Shown piece after piece: positions 1 through 10,700 of a stretch of DNA of 64,000 nucleotides. The translations under genes and the position numbers were made by a program. The notes beneath the pieces were generated by a model. The model had not been told where the DNA came from. It worked only from the letters and a program-made list of their open reading frames with translations, and searched no databases. Positions within the stretch are counted from its first letter, which is position 1. The number at the start of each line of letters is the position of its first letter. Source of the DNA: Hormiphora californensis (lineage: Eukaryota; Ctenophora; Tentaculata; Cydippida; Pleurobrachiidae); contig CM035350.1 of NCBI GenBank assembly GCA_020137815.1, forward strand, positions 2,532,828-2,596,827, read 5' to 3'.

Positions 1-940
1 AATTAGACGACGCTGGGGCTGGTTACAGCCATGACAGCACTCTTGGCCTGGTTTCCCTTCCACCGAACTGTTCCTCATTGATGTTCCAACGCCAATGATG
101 CAATCCATTGGTGCAATGTGTCATGTGTGTGCACTAGCCCGTGCTAAGTGAATTCGTTTTTTTTCATAGCAATTCGGTATCTAGTTGAGGTAAAACTATG
201 GACAATTTCACGGAAGCTAGTGAAATCAGAATTTCAATAGCATTAATAGATTACGTTGGCATCGCATTTAAAAAAGTTAAGTTTTTACTTAAAATCGGCT
301 GAAATGTTTAATAACTCAGCCAATTCTGCGCTGCATATTTCCCATTTTAAACGTACGCGGCGAAATTTTGGTGCAAAGCGCTGCATTTTGAGCGCGCACC
401 GCTTTTTTCAAAAACACAAATTTCAGCCTGAACTTCGAACTTTTTTAAGTCGAAATTTGAAAAATGCTCCGATATCACACAGTGTGAAAGGTCAGAAGGG
501 TTCGCAACATACGCCAAACTCAAAGAAAAGCTCGATCGCGAGGCATTTTTGTTCTTTTTCTTAAGTCGAATTCTACCGAATATGGTAGCATGAGCTACAG
601 TTCCACCGAGCGCTACTGGCCCCTCTGAAGACGGGCCTACGACACCAATCAAATTATCTCTCCGTAATCCGCATTCAAACTTCTTCGCACATCCCATTTA
701 ACTGCATCCAAGATGAAGTTTACAAAATTGATACACTGTATCTGATCTCATCGTTAATATGGCTAGCTATTGGATAACAATTGACTTACTTGAATTCCAC
801 GTGTGGTATTTCCGAAATCCATTCATAACAGTTCTCCACTCTACACGATCGGCCATCAAAGAAGCAGTTTGGGAGGTTTCCCTGAGTCCCGTGTTTCGCC
901 GCAGTACATCCACAAATGACAAAAGTCTGTTTTGGTCGCC
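1..940. other. Region without recognisable gene
   Basis: No conserved coding region is seen on either strand. The open frames at 256–564 and 347–697 overlap each other on opposite strands and resemble no family I know. The sequence is AT-rich intergenic or old repeat DNA. Confidence 0.5.
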
Positions 941-1147
941 CTAGTCTGGAGATTCCCAAAGCGTTAGTTCCGGATGGCGTGCAGCATGGTCGGCGAGCCT
1001 CAGTCTCCTTTCAGCGATCTTGGTGCTGAGAATAGGCAGTTTCCCAATACCATACAATGCGGCATAGCTCATCTTGAGGAGGTACTGGTTCTTATTTGGT
1101 GCCATGTGGGTAACAGGGAGACGAAAGTAACACCGCAACGTTTTCAA
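941..1147 (-). mobile_element. LINE remnant, C-terminal end of a non-LTR polyprotein
   Basis: The minus-strand frame reads LYGIGKLPILSTKIAERRLRL then ADHAARHPELTLWES. This matches the pattern seen at the extreme C-terminus of many invertebrate non-LTR retrotransposon polyproteins (Y-G-x-L-P, K-I-x-E-R-R-L-R, H-x-x-R-H-P-E-L, L-W-E). Only about 50 residues are recognisable and no reverse transcriptase lies upstream, so it is a short 5'-truncated relic. Family placement is from memory of the motif. Confidence 0.55.
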
Positions 1148-1674
1148 ATGACCTTATCAGTGCGAAGACCGTATCCGCTTACTACGCAAGTAGCTGTGCC
1201 GAAAACTCTACATTTGCACGTGCAGTTACCAGGGTAGTCAACAAGCGTTGGTTGCTACTTAGGAGCCAGTTAAGCTACACGTGCAACTACCATATCACAC
1301 AATTTGCCGCGATTCCGTTCTCTTTTCTGCAACCGGTGAACCAGCGTCCAGCAGCCATCAAGCCCTGCCATCTCGAAGTAGTGAAAATCTGGAGAAACAA
1401 AGAAGGTAGGCCCCAAAGGCTTCCTTTAGAAATGTATTTCTTGTTATCGTCTTCGTGTACAAGTTACACAGGTGTCAGTTCCTCACAGAGCCTCCCCTCC
1501 CTGGAAACTATCTGTATCCAGTCCAAGATTGTATTTCCTGAGATATCGGCAATCGATCGCCATTGAACGGGCGCCACACTTTTCGCTTTTCTGTGCTTTT
1601 CGACTGAATTTGTAAACTTTATTAAGCAAGATGTTTTCACTAACACCTAAAATTCATATCTCTTTAGATAGCAT
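1148..1674. other. Upstream region of the transposase-like gene
   Basis: No gene is recognised. A pyrimidine-rich stretch ending in AG lies just before position 1670, so the first coding exon downstream may be preceded by a spliced 5' leader. Confidence 0.35.
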
Positions 1675-4600
1675 ATGCCAAAAGAACCAACCAAGAGACA
1701 AACCCTGCAGGAGTATTTCCCTCCTAATGGAACACTTCCTTCCGAGCCAACCGTTGCAGATGCGATGTCCCTGTACCACCATCTCTATACGAGAAGTGCA
1801 GGACAGTACGGCAACTACCTACAGACTGCCCGATCCATTAACGAACAAATGAACAGCAACACCCCAGAGAAGAATATAGCAAAGTAAGTAGTAACCGTGT
1901 GTTAGTGTGTGTATTATATGTGTATCTGTGTGACACGGGTTGAAACGGTTTGTGTGTGTATATGTGTGTACGTGTGTGTTGTCGTATATCATTCTAGTTT
2001 TTGTTTCTTAAACAGTATCCTTCCCTCCTCAGCGTACTTCAAAAATGGCACAAGAAGGCAAATAAGTTAGCGGGCCTGAAAAAACAGACGAGCATTGACA
2101 AGATGAGAGGTTCATTCAACAAAAAACTTATTCTTGTGTAAGTGGGAAAATGGGTCTTCAAAACTCAGCATCTTTCATCATGTGGTATGTGATTTTTGAT
2201 TAGGGATATGAAAACAAATAAAATATCATTTAATTACCTAACCAAACTACAAACATTTATCGGACAAGGGCGCCACTTTTATCTCGCAGCCATGTCAGTT
2301 GCTTCAGCAATATTACAAAAAGTAACACCGAATTTGGTACGTTGGTAGTTGCTCAACCCTTACTTAGCCCGACTTAGCCATGCTTAATTCAAAGTTGTCA
2401 ACCCCTCCCCGACCTTTTGAACTGGCGGTCCGGGTCCGATTTTTTCTGACACACGCAAAAACAGAATAGTGTGGCTCTCTCCCTCTCTAGCCCCCCTCTG
2501 CTCCTCCATGGGGAACTTTTATTGGATACTTGGTTGTGACAGAAAGAAGAGATAGACTGCCCCTTTCATCATGAGCGAGAAACTAGAGAGAGAAACCTAC
2601 CGATCCTCCCTTGAATGCCCCATGTATTTATTGCTATCAGTTTCACACCTCCCCTTGTTGCAAAGAGTTCGGCTTCTTTACGGAGAGTAAGACTGGGGAT
2701 GTAAGTGAGAGATACTTGTCGTAGGGCGCCGTTCTATGCTCCCCTTTCTGCTCGCGATCACCCGAACCGCCAGTATATAAGAACACAGAGTGTAGGGTTA
2801 AGCGACTACCCACTTGCCCCGAAGGTTTAATGTATCGGCCTCCCTTTACCCTCACACCTTCCTCGGTAGATCTCTCAGTGGTTCAAGGGTAAAAGGAGAC
2901 CGTCACGCTTAAAAGCAATAACAATTCCTCCTAACATTTCAGTAAAATTAACAAGAATTCAGATGGGTGAATATATATCATAAATCACTCATTATATACA
3001 TATATATATATATGCATATATAATGGGATGTGGATCTTTACAAGTTCGGGGCTCATATCACTAAGGATTTGAAAGGGTGGGAGTTGCATTTCATTGCATC
3101 TTCATCGCTCAAACACTACGTTCGAGGTGAGTTAAAATATTCCCACAATTTGTGCTTCCTGATTCGTGGTATGTGTTAAAAACATGACTGGTATTTAAAC
3201 AAAGTTTATTCACAGGTTTACTGTTGTGATCCAATATACCAATGAACTACCGGAAGACCCACCTATGGAGGCCGATGAGGTTCCCCTTGATGAAACCCCG
3301 GTCCAAGCTGATGTGGAGCACCAAATAAGGTTTCTTTGTTGTCCCATGGAAATATATATTTATACAGTTATGGATATGTTACAAATAACAAGACAGACAG
3401 TTCAATTTGAAATTATATTTCCTATCAGGATCGATTCTGGTTGCCAAACTGAAGATTTTGACCCACCTATGGAGGCCGATGAGGTTCCCCTTGATGAAAC
3501 CCCGGTCCAAGCTGATGTGGAGCACCAAATAAGGTTTCTTTGTTGTCCCATGGAAATATATATTTATACAGTTATGGAAATGTTACAAATAACAAGACAG
3601 ACAGTTCGATTTGAAATTATATTTCCTATCAGGATCGATTCTGGTTGCCAAACTGAAGATTTTGACCCACCTATGGAGGCCGATGAGGTTCCCCTTGATG
3701 AAACCCCGGTCCAAGCTGATGTGGAGCACCAAATAAGGTTTCTTTGTTGTCCCATGGAAATATATATTTATACAGTTATGGATATGTTACAAATAACAAG
3801 ACAGACAGTTCAATTTGAAATTATATTTCCTATCAGGATCGATTCTGGTTGCCAAACTGAAGATTTTGATGTTACTTCCAACTCCTTCCCTGAAACGCCT
3901 GTCTCTTCAAGGTACGTCACGTGACACCCATTATTCTATGAACCGATTTGCCCCATACATGTGCCACTTTGCCCCGTAGACTTTGCCCCAGTTTACCCTA
4001 TACTAGTATTGCAATACAATATATTGGTCCTGTAATTGCAAAATTAGTTTTAGTTGTAAAAGGTTTTCAAGTGAATTTACAATAACACCAATCTTACCTT
4101 CTAAGAGAGACGTCTGCAAGGCCAAGACGAAATATAAGCCCTCCCAACTACAGCATAATAGCCTCTGATGGAAATGATTCCGAGGTAAGATCCAGAAAGT
4201 ATTTCACTGGTCTTTAAGAAAGGAGCTAAGGTGGTTTTAACAGACTTTCTACCTTTTTCTCATTTTCAGTGTTCGACACGTGCAACACGGTCTTACAACA
4301 CCGACGATCTCAGTGACGTTGCATCTGCTATGCTGCGTTATAATTACGGGTCAAGAAGCTTGTCGGACACCCTTACAAGAAACAACTTTTCTCATGGGTA
4401 CAGCTCTGTAGTCAAATCATCGAAACTACGCTCTACAGCTTCCCGGCTGCAATTGGCGAAAGTAAAGGAACTCGAGGGCTTTCAGCCACTAAGTAAGTAC
4501 AACTATGAGCTAAGCATTTAAATAGCTGCTCACCAAGTGGGTTAACCTCGATTTTCTCCTTTATAACGATGCCCAATAAAACGATTCCAACTCTTCCATT

Positions 4601-7181
4601 TTGTCCGGACCAAACCCCGAAAATGACTTTATAGACCCCATCCCCCCCTTTGTAGTGTACTTTCGATCAATGTCTATCTACTGATACATTTCAGTGCTCT
4701 CTTGGGATGGAGGCGAAGATGAGACTCTGATTGAGAAAGGGACACGGATGGAGAAGAGGCATCATATTACCTTAGTAGCTCAGCCCGGAAAACGACCACT
4801 GGGGTTCTTTCATGTTGAGGACAAATCTGGTAAGCTCTAGTTGCTGTTTATTAATTCCAGCTTTGATTGATAATTTCTTGTTCAGTATAGAAGTAGAGAA
4901 ATTTATAAACTCCCATATTTCAGCTGCAGTTTTGATTGAGGGGTTGTTGGATCATTTTGGCCTCCTCAATATGGATTTCGATGAAATTCGAGCTGTATTG
5001 AGTGATGGGGAGAACGCCAATACTGGTGGAAAGGTAAGTTGGAGTAACCCTTTCGGTAAAGTTGTATGCAATTTTAGCTGATTGACAGTTAGAGGTGCTC
5101 TCTATAATATCATACCCATAGAAATTCTCTATTTAACACGAAAAAAAAACTTTCCAGGAAGAACCTAATGGAGGAGGAATCAGTAAGTTGGAGAGGGAAC
5201 TGAAGAGGCCATTGCTTCGGGTAGTGTGCCTTTTGCACACTACGGAAATCATGATGAAGGCATTTTTCGAGATTTTGGACGGCCAGACTAAAGGTTAGAA
5301 ATTCAGTTTCCTATTAATTAACATTTTGAATCTAATTGAATAATTTATTTCTCACTGTATATTATTTAAATCACATTCTAATCACAAAATTGTCACTTTA
5401 GGTAACAAATCCTTCAAGGGAGATCTGGCCAAGTTCATGGTCGACGATGAGGTGCTGCAGGGAAGAGGTCCTTTCGACCCATATGGAGATTACGATATAA
5501 CATTAGAAGGAATTGAGGAAGACCAGATATCAAAGGACGCCATGACCCTCTACAAATTAGCAATGGCTGTTCGTGAAGGTAAGAATTAGTTTGCGACTTT
5601 CGATAAGTAAACAATTGTTATGGCCAGCCACTGGCCAACCGTTTCGTACTGCATTCCATAACATTGTGATCCTCCTTTCAGGGGTCCTCGATCCAAAGCT
5701 GGGCGAGCGGAAACTTATAGAGATGAATACGGTGAGGTGGACCTCGACCGCACAGCGAGCCTTGCGGTTATATATGGCCGGCCATCCTTCATCAAAGACC
5801 GCTAAACTAAAACTTCTTGTTGCCTTTATCATCGACATTTATGTGCCGGTAAGTTTTTTTGTTATTTCTTTGTGCTGATCTCATTTTCAATATAAGGGAG
5901 TGTATGTTACGTGTTACAAGTTGTTACAGAAGGTGACCAAAAAATTTGGTCACTTGTCTAGTACTAAAGTTAAGTTTACATATATTTCTATTGGGTTGAG
6001 CCTAAGAAACTTTTTCATGATGTTTTAGACAATATATCAGCTCAGAATTGAGTGTTCGGTGCGTTTTTAAGTTATATAAATGATGTAAAACTTTGTACGT
6101 GTTACAAAGTGTAATGTATCACCCCCAATTCTTGCTTAACACCTCTTATTTATCTCAGATGCATCTCGCAATCAAAACGCGATGGAATGTGCTGAATGGA
6201 CCAGGCCTTCTCCTGGAATTCATTACAAGATGGAGAGCGTTCTGTCAGGATAACATTATGGAAACACGTCTAACGACTGCCATTGAGAAGAAAGTGCAGG
6301 GGAACGGTTTCATGTTTCATCCTCACATGCTGCTTGCGTCGGGAGGTATGTGCTAGATATTTTAATCCCAAACTGATGGGGAATCAGTGATTATCCCAAC
6401 CACTTGTGTGAAAGAGAGCAAAATAGTGCCCCATGGCTTCGTTACTAACGAAGCCATGGGGCACTATTTTGCTCTGTCGTCTGATATGTTTTACCGGTAC
6501 TGTTGCCAGGGGGTGGTAGATTTACCGAGAAACACCCGCCATTTATCAAAACTGGGGGGGGGGACCTTTATTTTACCCAATACAAGTTTCTAAATGTTAA
6601 CTTTTGCAGTTCAATTCCAAGGCGGATACTCCACTCCAGATTTCAATGCAAGATGGCATCTCCCGTTGATAAACACCAAAGCAACTTCAATTGAGGACGT
6701 TATACAAACATCTGTTATTGATGTAAGTGTTAACTTTTATAGAACCAGCTTCACTTGTGCTATTTTCCGGGCTCCAATATACCGGAACCCTGATTTACAG
6801 GGAGGATAATCTTCCCCCGATATAGGAAATTAACATTAATTGTTGACCCCGATTTATCAGGCAAATTTTGCCTGGCATAACCCCTTCCCCCGAGCATGCC
6901 GGTAAAACTGTAGTTTTGTTGAGAACAAGTCACTAAATATATTTCTCCCTCAGGGTATCCTGCATTACAAAGTGCAACCGCTGAAAGAGTTAAAAGGAAA
7001 CTACTGGAAACCGGTCACCACACCCCCACAGGGAGATTGGACCATGCTCCCCTGCCACGCTCAGTCGACTGAGTATTTCGTGGCCTTGACGAGCAAGGTT
7101 GTTAAACAATGCAGTGGCCACCTGCGGCAAATTGGCACAGTACTGATGATAAATGAAGATCGACGAAAGGGAAGAGAATAG
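1675..7181 (+). CDS. Multi-exon gene for an RNase-H-fold transposase-like protein
   Basis: About 16 exons join in frame: 1675–1883, 2033–2137, 3216–3329, 3429–3533, 3633–3737, 3837–3911, 4106–4184, 4270–4492, 4695–4829, 4924–5033, 5158–5293, 5402–5578, 5682–5848, 6159–6345, 6610–6722 and 6954–7181. The C-terminal half carries the pattern DGENANTGGK, then RPLLRVVCLLHTTE, then FFEILDGQTKG, TVRWTSTAQRALRLY and IYVPMHLAIKTRWN. I recognise this from a large uncharacterised family in arthropods, cnidarians and sponges (there usually DGTNVNTG, VCLLHANELPLRH, LDGTTSGP), probably derived from a DNA transposon with an RNase-H-like core. The N-terminus (MPKEPTKRQTLQEYF) and the acidic repeated middle are unfamiliar. 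Introns are short with GT–AG ends and frame is kept throughout, so it looks like a host-style gene rather than a fresh insertion. Terminal inverted repeats around it were not found. The start is the first in-frame ATG after a possible acceptor. Confidence 0.6.
3257..3868 (+). repeat. Exon-plus-intron tandem triplication, 204-bp unit x3
   Basis: Three near-identical 204-bp units start at 3257, 3461 and 3665. Each holds the end of one exon (PPMEADEVPLDETPVQADVE and HQIR), a 99-nt intron (3330–3428, 3534–3632, 3738–3836) and the start of the next exon (IDSGCQTEDFD). Copies differ at only a few positions. Because the intron is 99 nt with no stop, the reading frame stays open whether or not it is removed. 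Confidence 0.9.
6415..6475. repeat. Perfect 30-bp-arm hairpin with one-base loop
   Basis: Arms 6415–6444 and 6446–6475 are exact reverse complements around a single C. It lies in the intron between the exons ending at 6345 and starting at 6610. No terminal repeat or duplicated target was seen. It could be a miniature palindrome or a small-RNA precursor-like hairpin. Confidence 0.85.
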
Positions 7182-8179
7182 AGAGTTAGAGATTTGCTTC
7201 GGGGAACCAAGAGAAGGGTTGTGTGGAAGATGTAGACTTTCGAGACAAGTGAGCAGAGAGAGGGAGTATGAGAGTATGAAGGTGTGTGGGTAATTGATTA
7301 TAATTTATTGTTCTTGTTAGAGATTTGAGACAACCAGATTTTTTTAATTTCTTTTGTTTGTAACTACATTTTGTAACTACATTTTGATTTCAATTTCCAG
7401 CTCGCAAAATAATTTAACTTGCGATCTCTAAAATCTGACTGTTTCAATTTGAATTGATTTAAAATGTCATTAAATTTCCATAGCAACTATTGCAGATGTT
7501 TTCATCTCTGCACGTGCAAATTCTTTCTCTCTCTCTCATTCGGTTTCCAGACATTTATTTACCCCCACTTTGATAAAGTACAACTCAAGTCACCCCATCA
7601 CTGATTCATTCTTCATATTAAAGCCAAGCTGCAGACTGTTCGTGATCTTGAAAGGAATCTCAGCAAGATCTTTCAGCAATTCTCCCTCATAGAGTCTCTC
7701 ACAACACTCGCGCCCAAATATCGGTCAACTCTTCTCGCGTTCCCCGGTTTCTCCACCTGCCGAATGCGCGTTTTATATACAAAGGCCCATATTGTGAGCA
7801 TGAGTGGTGCGCGGCACCCTCCAAGCTCCCGCGCTTGTCACGTGGCGTCTTCCGTTGCATCCCACTGGCTGCCGCCCCTCTCACCACGCCAACGTAATTG
7901 GCTAATGATATGGGTTCATTCTTTTTATTTACTAGTTAAGTAGCATATCAGGAGCCAATTTAGCTAGATACTGGATTTATATTTCAATTTCAAGTCGATT
8001 TGGCAAAAATAGCGCACCCTAGTGTGCACTGTGCACTGTGCAGTGTGATAGTACCGAAATGCTCAGTGACTTGCTGCTGCTGTGCTCTGATGCTCGCGGC
8101 GCTACCCAAATTGTTAACAACTGCATCCTCAAAACTTTAGACGTCACGCGCGATAATTCTTTGCGGGGTGAAAGCAAAG
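7182..8179. other. Intergenic stretch after the transposase-like gene
   Basis: No conserved coding region. It contains a short CT run near 7530 and a GTGCAC-rich word cluster near 8015–8045. The small open frames here have no recognisable similarity. Confidence 0.4.
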
Positions 8180-8229
8180 CGTGGGAAAACAGGGCGCGGC
8201 GTGGGAAATGTTCCCACGGTGCGTGGGAA
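8180..8229. promoter_or_regulatory. Cluster of four CSL/Su(H)-like sites
   Basis: The octamer CGTGGGAA occurs at 8180–8187, 8200–8207 and 8222–8229, and its reverse complement at 8211–8218. YGTGRGAA is the known binding consensus of CSL (RBPJ/Su(H)), the Notch-pathway transcription factor. Four sites in 50 bp, two of them head-to-head, is far above chance, but function is inferred. Nearest downstream genes are the LINE ORF1 fragment and FAHD1. Confidence 0.4.
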
Positions 8230-8385
8230 TTACCGTAAGAGCTTCCACTATTAAGGCATTTATATTGATCGATCGAGTCCGCGCGCGTAGCGTTGCGTCG
8301 TCAGAGGGCATTTTTTAGCGCGTTACATTTAATAAGTTTTTTTTATACATTTAATAAGCACATAATCACGTGCACTCGTTACGTG

Positions 8386-8943
8386 GGGCGCGATTATAAT
8401 CTGGGTGCCTTGCAGCCTGTTTACAGGTGCGCGCTACCAAAAGAGTACACTTAGACCGACTTTTTTCAAACGGCTATAGCCACGCAACCACATGGCAAAT
8501 TTGAGTAAACTAAACGGTATCTGTTAGAGAATCGATAGCCCTAACCGATAACCCCAAACCAAACCCTAACCAGACCCTAACGGATAGCCCTAACCCGTCG
8601 CGCGCGCCAAAACTACGAATTGTAAGCAATGGAAGGCACCCAGATTTTAACGTTTTCCCGTTACGTGACTCGATAACAAAAATATTTTTTGTCGTTCAAA
8701 ATTTACGGTCAGCGTGTTTTGGGAGTGCTGACAAACGGTTTTTTAGGGTTAGGGCTAAAGTAGGGTTAGGGTTAGGGTTGGGGTTTGGGTTGGGGTTAGG
8801 CCTTGACATTCCCTACCAGATAAACTTTGAATCAGCCAAAACGGTTGAGTGGTTTGGCGGTTAGAGCCATTTTAGTGAATCAACTTTTTTGGCAGCGCGC
8901 ACCTGTAAACAGGCCTCCAAACACCCAGATCGTAACGGCGCCC
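8386..8943. repeat. Imperfect palindrome with telomere-like arms
   Basis: Outer arms at about 8386–8443 and 8885–8943 are inverted copies sharing CCTGTTTACAGGTGCGCGCT. Inside, the left arm (about 8528–8600) carries CCCTAA/CCCTAAC words and the right arm (about 8740–8805) carries GGGTTAGGGTTAGGGTT. The telomere-like runs therefore face each other in inverted orientation within a fold-back about 560 bp long. No flanking target duplication was recognised. Confidence 0.7.
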
Positions 8944-9762
8944 AAAATTTACAACCAGGCTATCACTAAGAAACTCTGTCGTCACATTCTCCAGTTAGGG
9001 AAGGAAATAGGGAATGAGAAACGATTGTGTGAAACTAAGATGAAGAACTATGAAAGTGCTAGAACGAAAGAACGCCTGCAACTGGAGGACTGTAATAGGA
9101 AACTGGAGGAGGTACAGAAAGAACTTAGCACGTTCAAAGAAGAAGTCGACAAGCATCGGGTAGCAAGGATTGCATTGCAAGGGAAGCTGATAGAAGCACA
9201 AAATAGTTTGATTGAAGTACAAAAAGGTGAAAACAACTCGATGTCAGAGTCTGTCCAAAAGCAGTTGCATGACTACTCCAAGGTCCTTGTACAGAATTGT
9301 TCAGCTGCTATTGCTCCATCTCGCCTGAAGGAAGCATGGAAGAAGGCGACAGTTTCCTCTCCACCAACTGAAAGAACAACTCCGGATAGAAAGCTGAACT
9401 TGGTTATATTTGGGCTCCCAGAAACCACTGCCAGGGCTACTAATCATGAAGTTCAGGATATCTTTGCTGAGCTAAATGAGAAACCTGTCGTGACCTCCAC
9501 AAAGCGGGTTGGCCTAAGGACTGATGACCGAGCGAGACCTGTTATCGTCACCCTTGAAAGAAGGGAATCCTTGCTGCAGCTTCTTCGGAAAGCAAAGCAG
9601 CTGCAGAGTTCAGAGAAGTTTTCATCCGTTTTTCTCTCTCCCGACCTATCACCAGACGAACAGCGAGAGCGGAAATCTCTTGTTGATACTCTGAAAGAAC
9701 TAAAACGAGATAATCCGAATGGACGTTATTGGATTAGTAAGGGGGTCATTAAATGTGGCTAA
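8827..9762 (+). mobile_element. Orphan LINE ORF1-like protein (coiled coil plus RRM-like domain)
   Basis: A 311-codon open frame. Residues about 55–135 are a heptad-rich coiled coil (many E, K, L). Residues about 190–310 match the RRM/C-terminal region of CR1/L2-type ORF1 proteins: KLNLVIFGLPE, a basic KRVGLR, RPVIVTLERRESLLQLLRKA, VFLSPDLSPDEQRERK and GRYWISKGVIK. ORF1 proteins bind RNA and act as chaperones in non-LTR retrotransposition. No reverse transcriptase follows, so this is an orphan fragment. The first ~40 codons lie in the right arm of the preceding palindrome, so the true start is probably further downstream and the upstream part may be chance coding. Confidence 0.75.
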
Positions 9763-9973
9763 GTGAACTCTAACCATTGAATTTTAAATCGAAAGGACTA
9801 TCCAAATTGCCCACAAAAAGGGGCGTATATGTTGAGTTAATGCAATGTATACATTTTTAGATTTAATAATAAAAATAATTAAACTTAAAATTAATAATCG
9901 GGCACCGTTACGAACTCCCTTTGAGCCCCATGCATTTTTTCCTGCACAAAATAATTTCAACAAGTCCTGTAGG

Positions 9974-10598
9974 ATGAATCTTTTAAAACAAGCCACCAAA
10001 ATCGTTTGTGTGGGCCGAAACTATGCAAAACACGCTAAGGAGCTTGGCAATGCCCTTCCAAGCACGCCGATAATCTTCACAAAACCTACAACATGTTTTG
10101 TGGAGGACGGTGGTAGTGTTCTCTACCCTGATATATCAAGTGACCTTCACTACGAGGTAGAGCTGGGCGTGGTCATTGGGAAGACATTGTCCAAAGTTCC
10201 AGCCTCCGAGGTCTGTCACATGTTGCGGGGTATGCTATTGCTATTGATGTTACCTGTAGAATATCCAGGAACAATGTAAAGCAGAACGAACACCATGGAC
10301 AATGGCGAAATGCCTTGATACCTTCTGCCCGATCGGTCCCCTCGTTTCTCCTGACAAGATAGATGCTGCCAATACGGAGATAACTCTGAAACAGAACAGT
10401 GCTGAGACAACACGGGAACCGGCCGACATGATATTTTCATTACCAACTTTGTTGGAGTATGTAGCTGCTCATATTACCCTTCTGCCCGGAGATGTGCTAT
10501 TGACCGGAACACCCGAGGGTGTCGGACCGTTAGCCAGGGGAGATGTTTTGGAGGTGGCCGTACCCGGTATCACGCAGGCGACCTTTCATGTGAAGTAA
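9974..10598 (+). CDS. FAHD1: FAHD1-like acylpyruvase/oxaloacetate decarboxylase, two frame breaks
   Basis: Fumarylacetoacetate hydrolase family. FAHD1 is a mitochondrial enzyme that hydrolyses acylpyruvates and decarboxylates oxaloacetate. Visible motifs are CVGRNYAKHAKELGN, YEVELGVVIG (two metal-ligand Glu), AIDVTCR, PWTMAKCLDTFCPIG with the catalytic-type Lys, DMIFSLPTLLEY and LTGTPEGVGP. With both breaks repaired the length is about 208 residues, near the family's usual ~220. The frame is lost twice within 35 bp: after 10230, in a run of four G, and at about 10260. Each is explained by one missing base. No intron is seen. It is either a recently broken gene, an intronless retrocopy, or a real gene with consensus errors. 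The otherwise intact motifs favour recent damage or error. Start chosen at the ATG just before the conserved N-terminal motif. Confidence 0.8.
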
Positions 10599-10700
10599 CT
10601 TGAGACCATTATATTTGTATTGAGTATTATTTTCTTTGTACTGTGTGTTTATCATTTCCTGCAAATCACTCATTTCTGAGCCTTGTTTATATAAGACAAA

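Noticed and set aside
347-697. 116-codon minus-strand frame
   Set aside because: No recognisable motif and overlapped by an equally long plus-strand frame.
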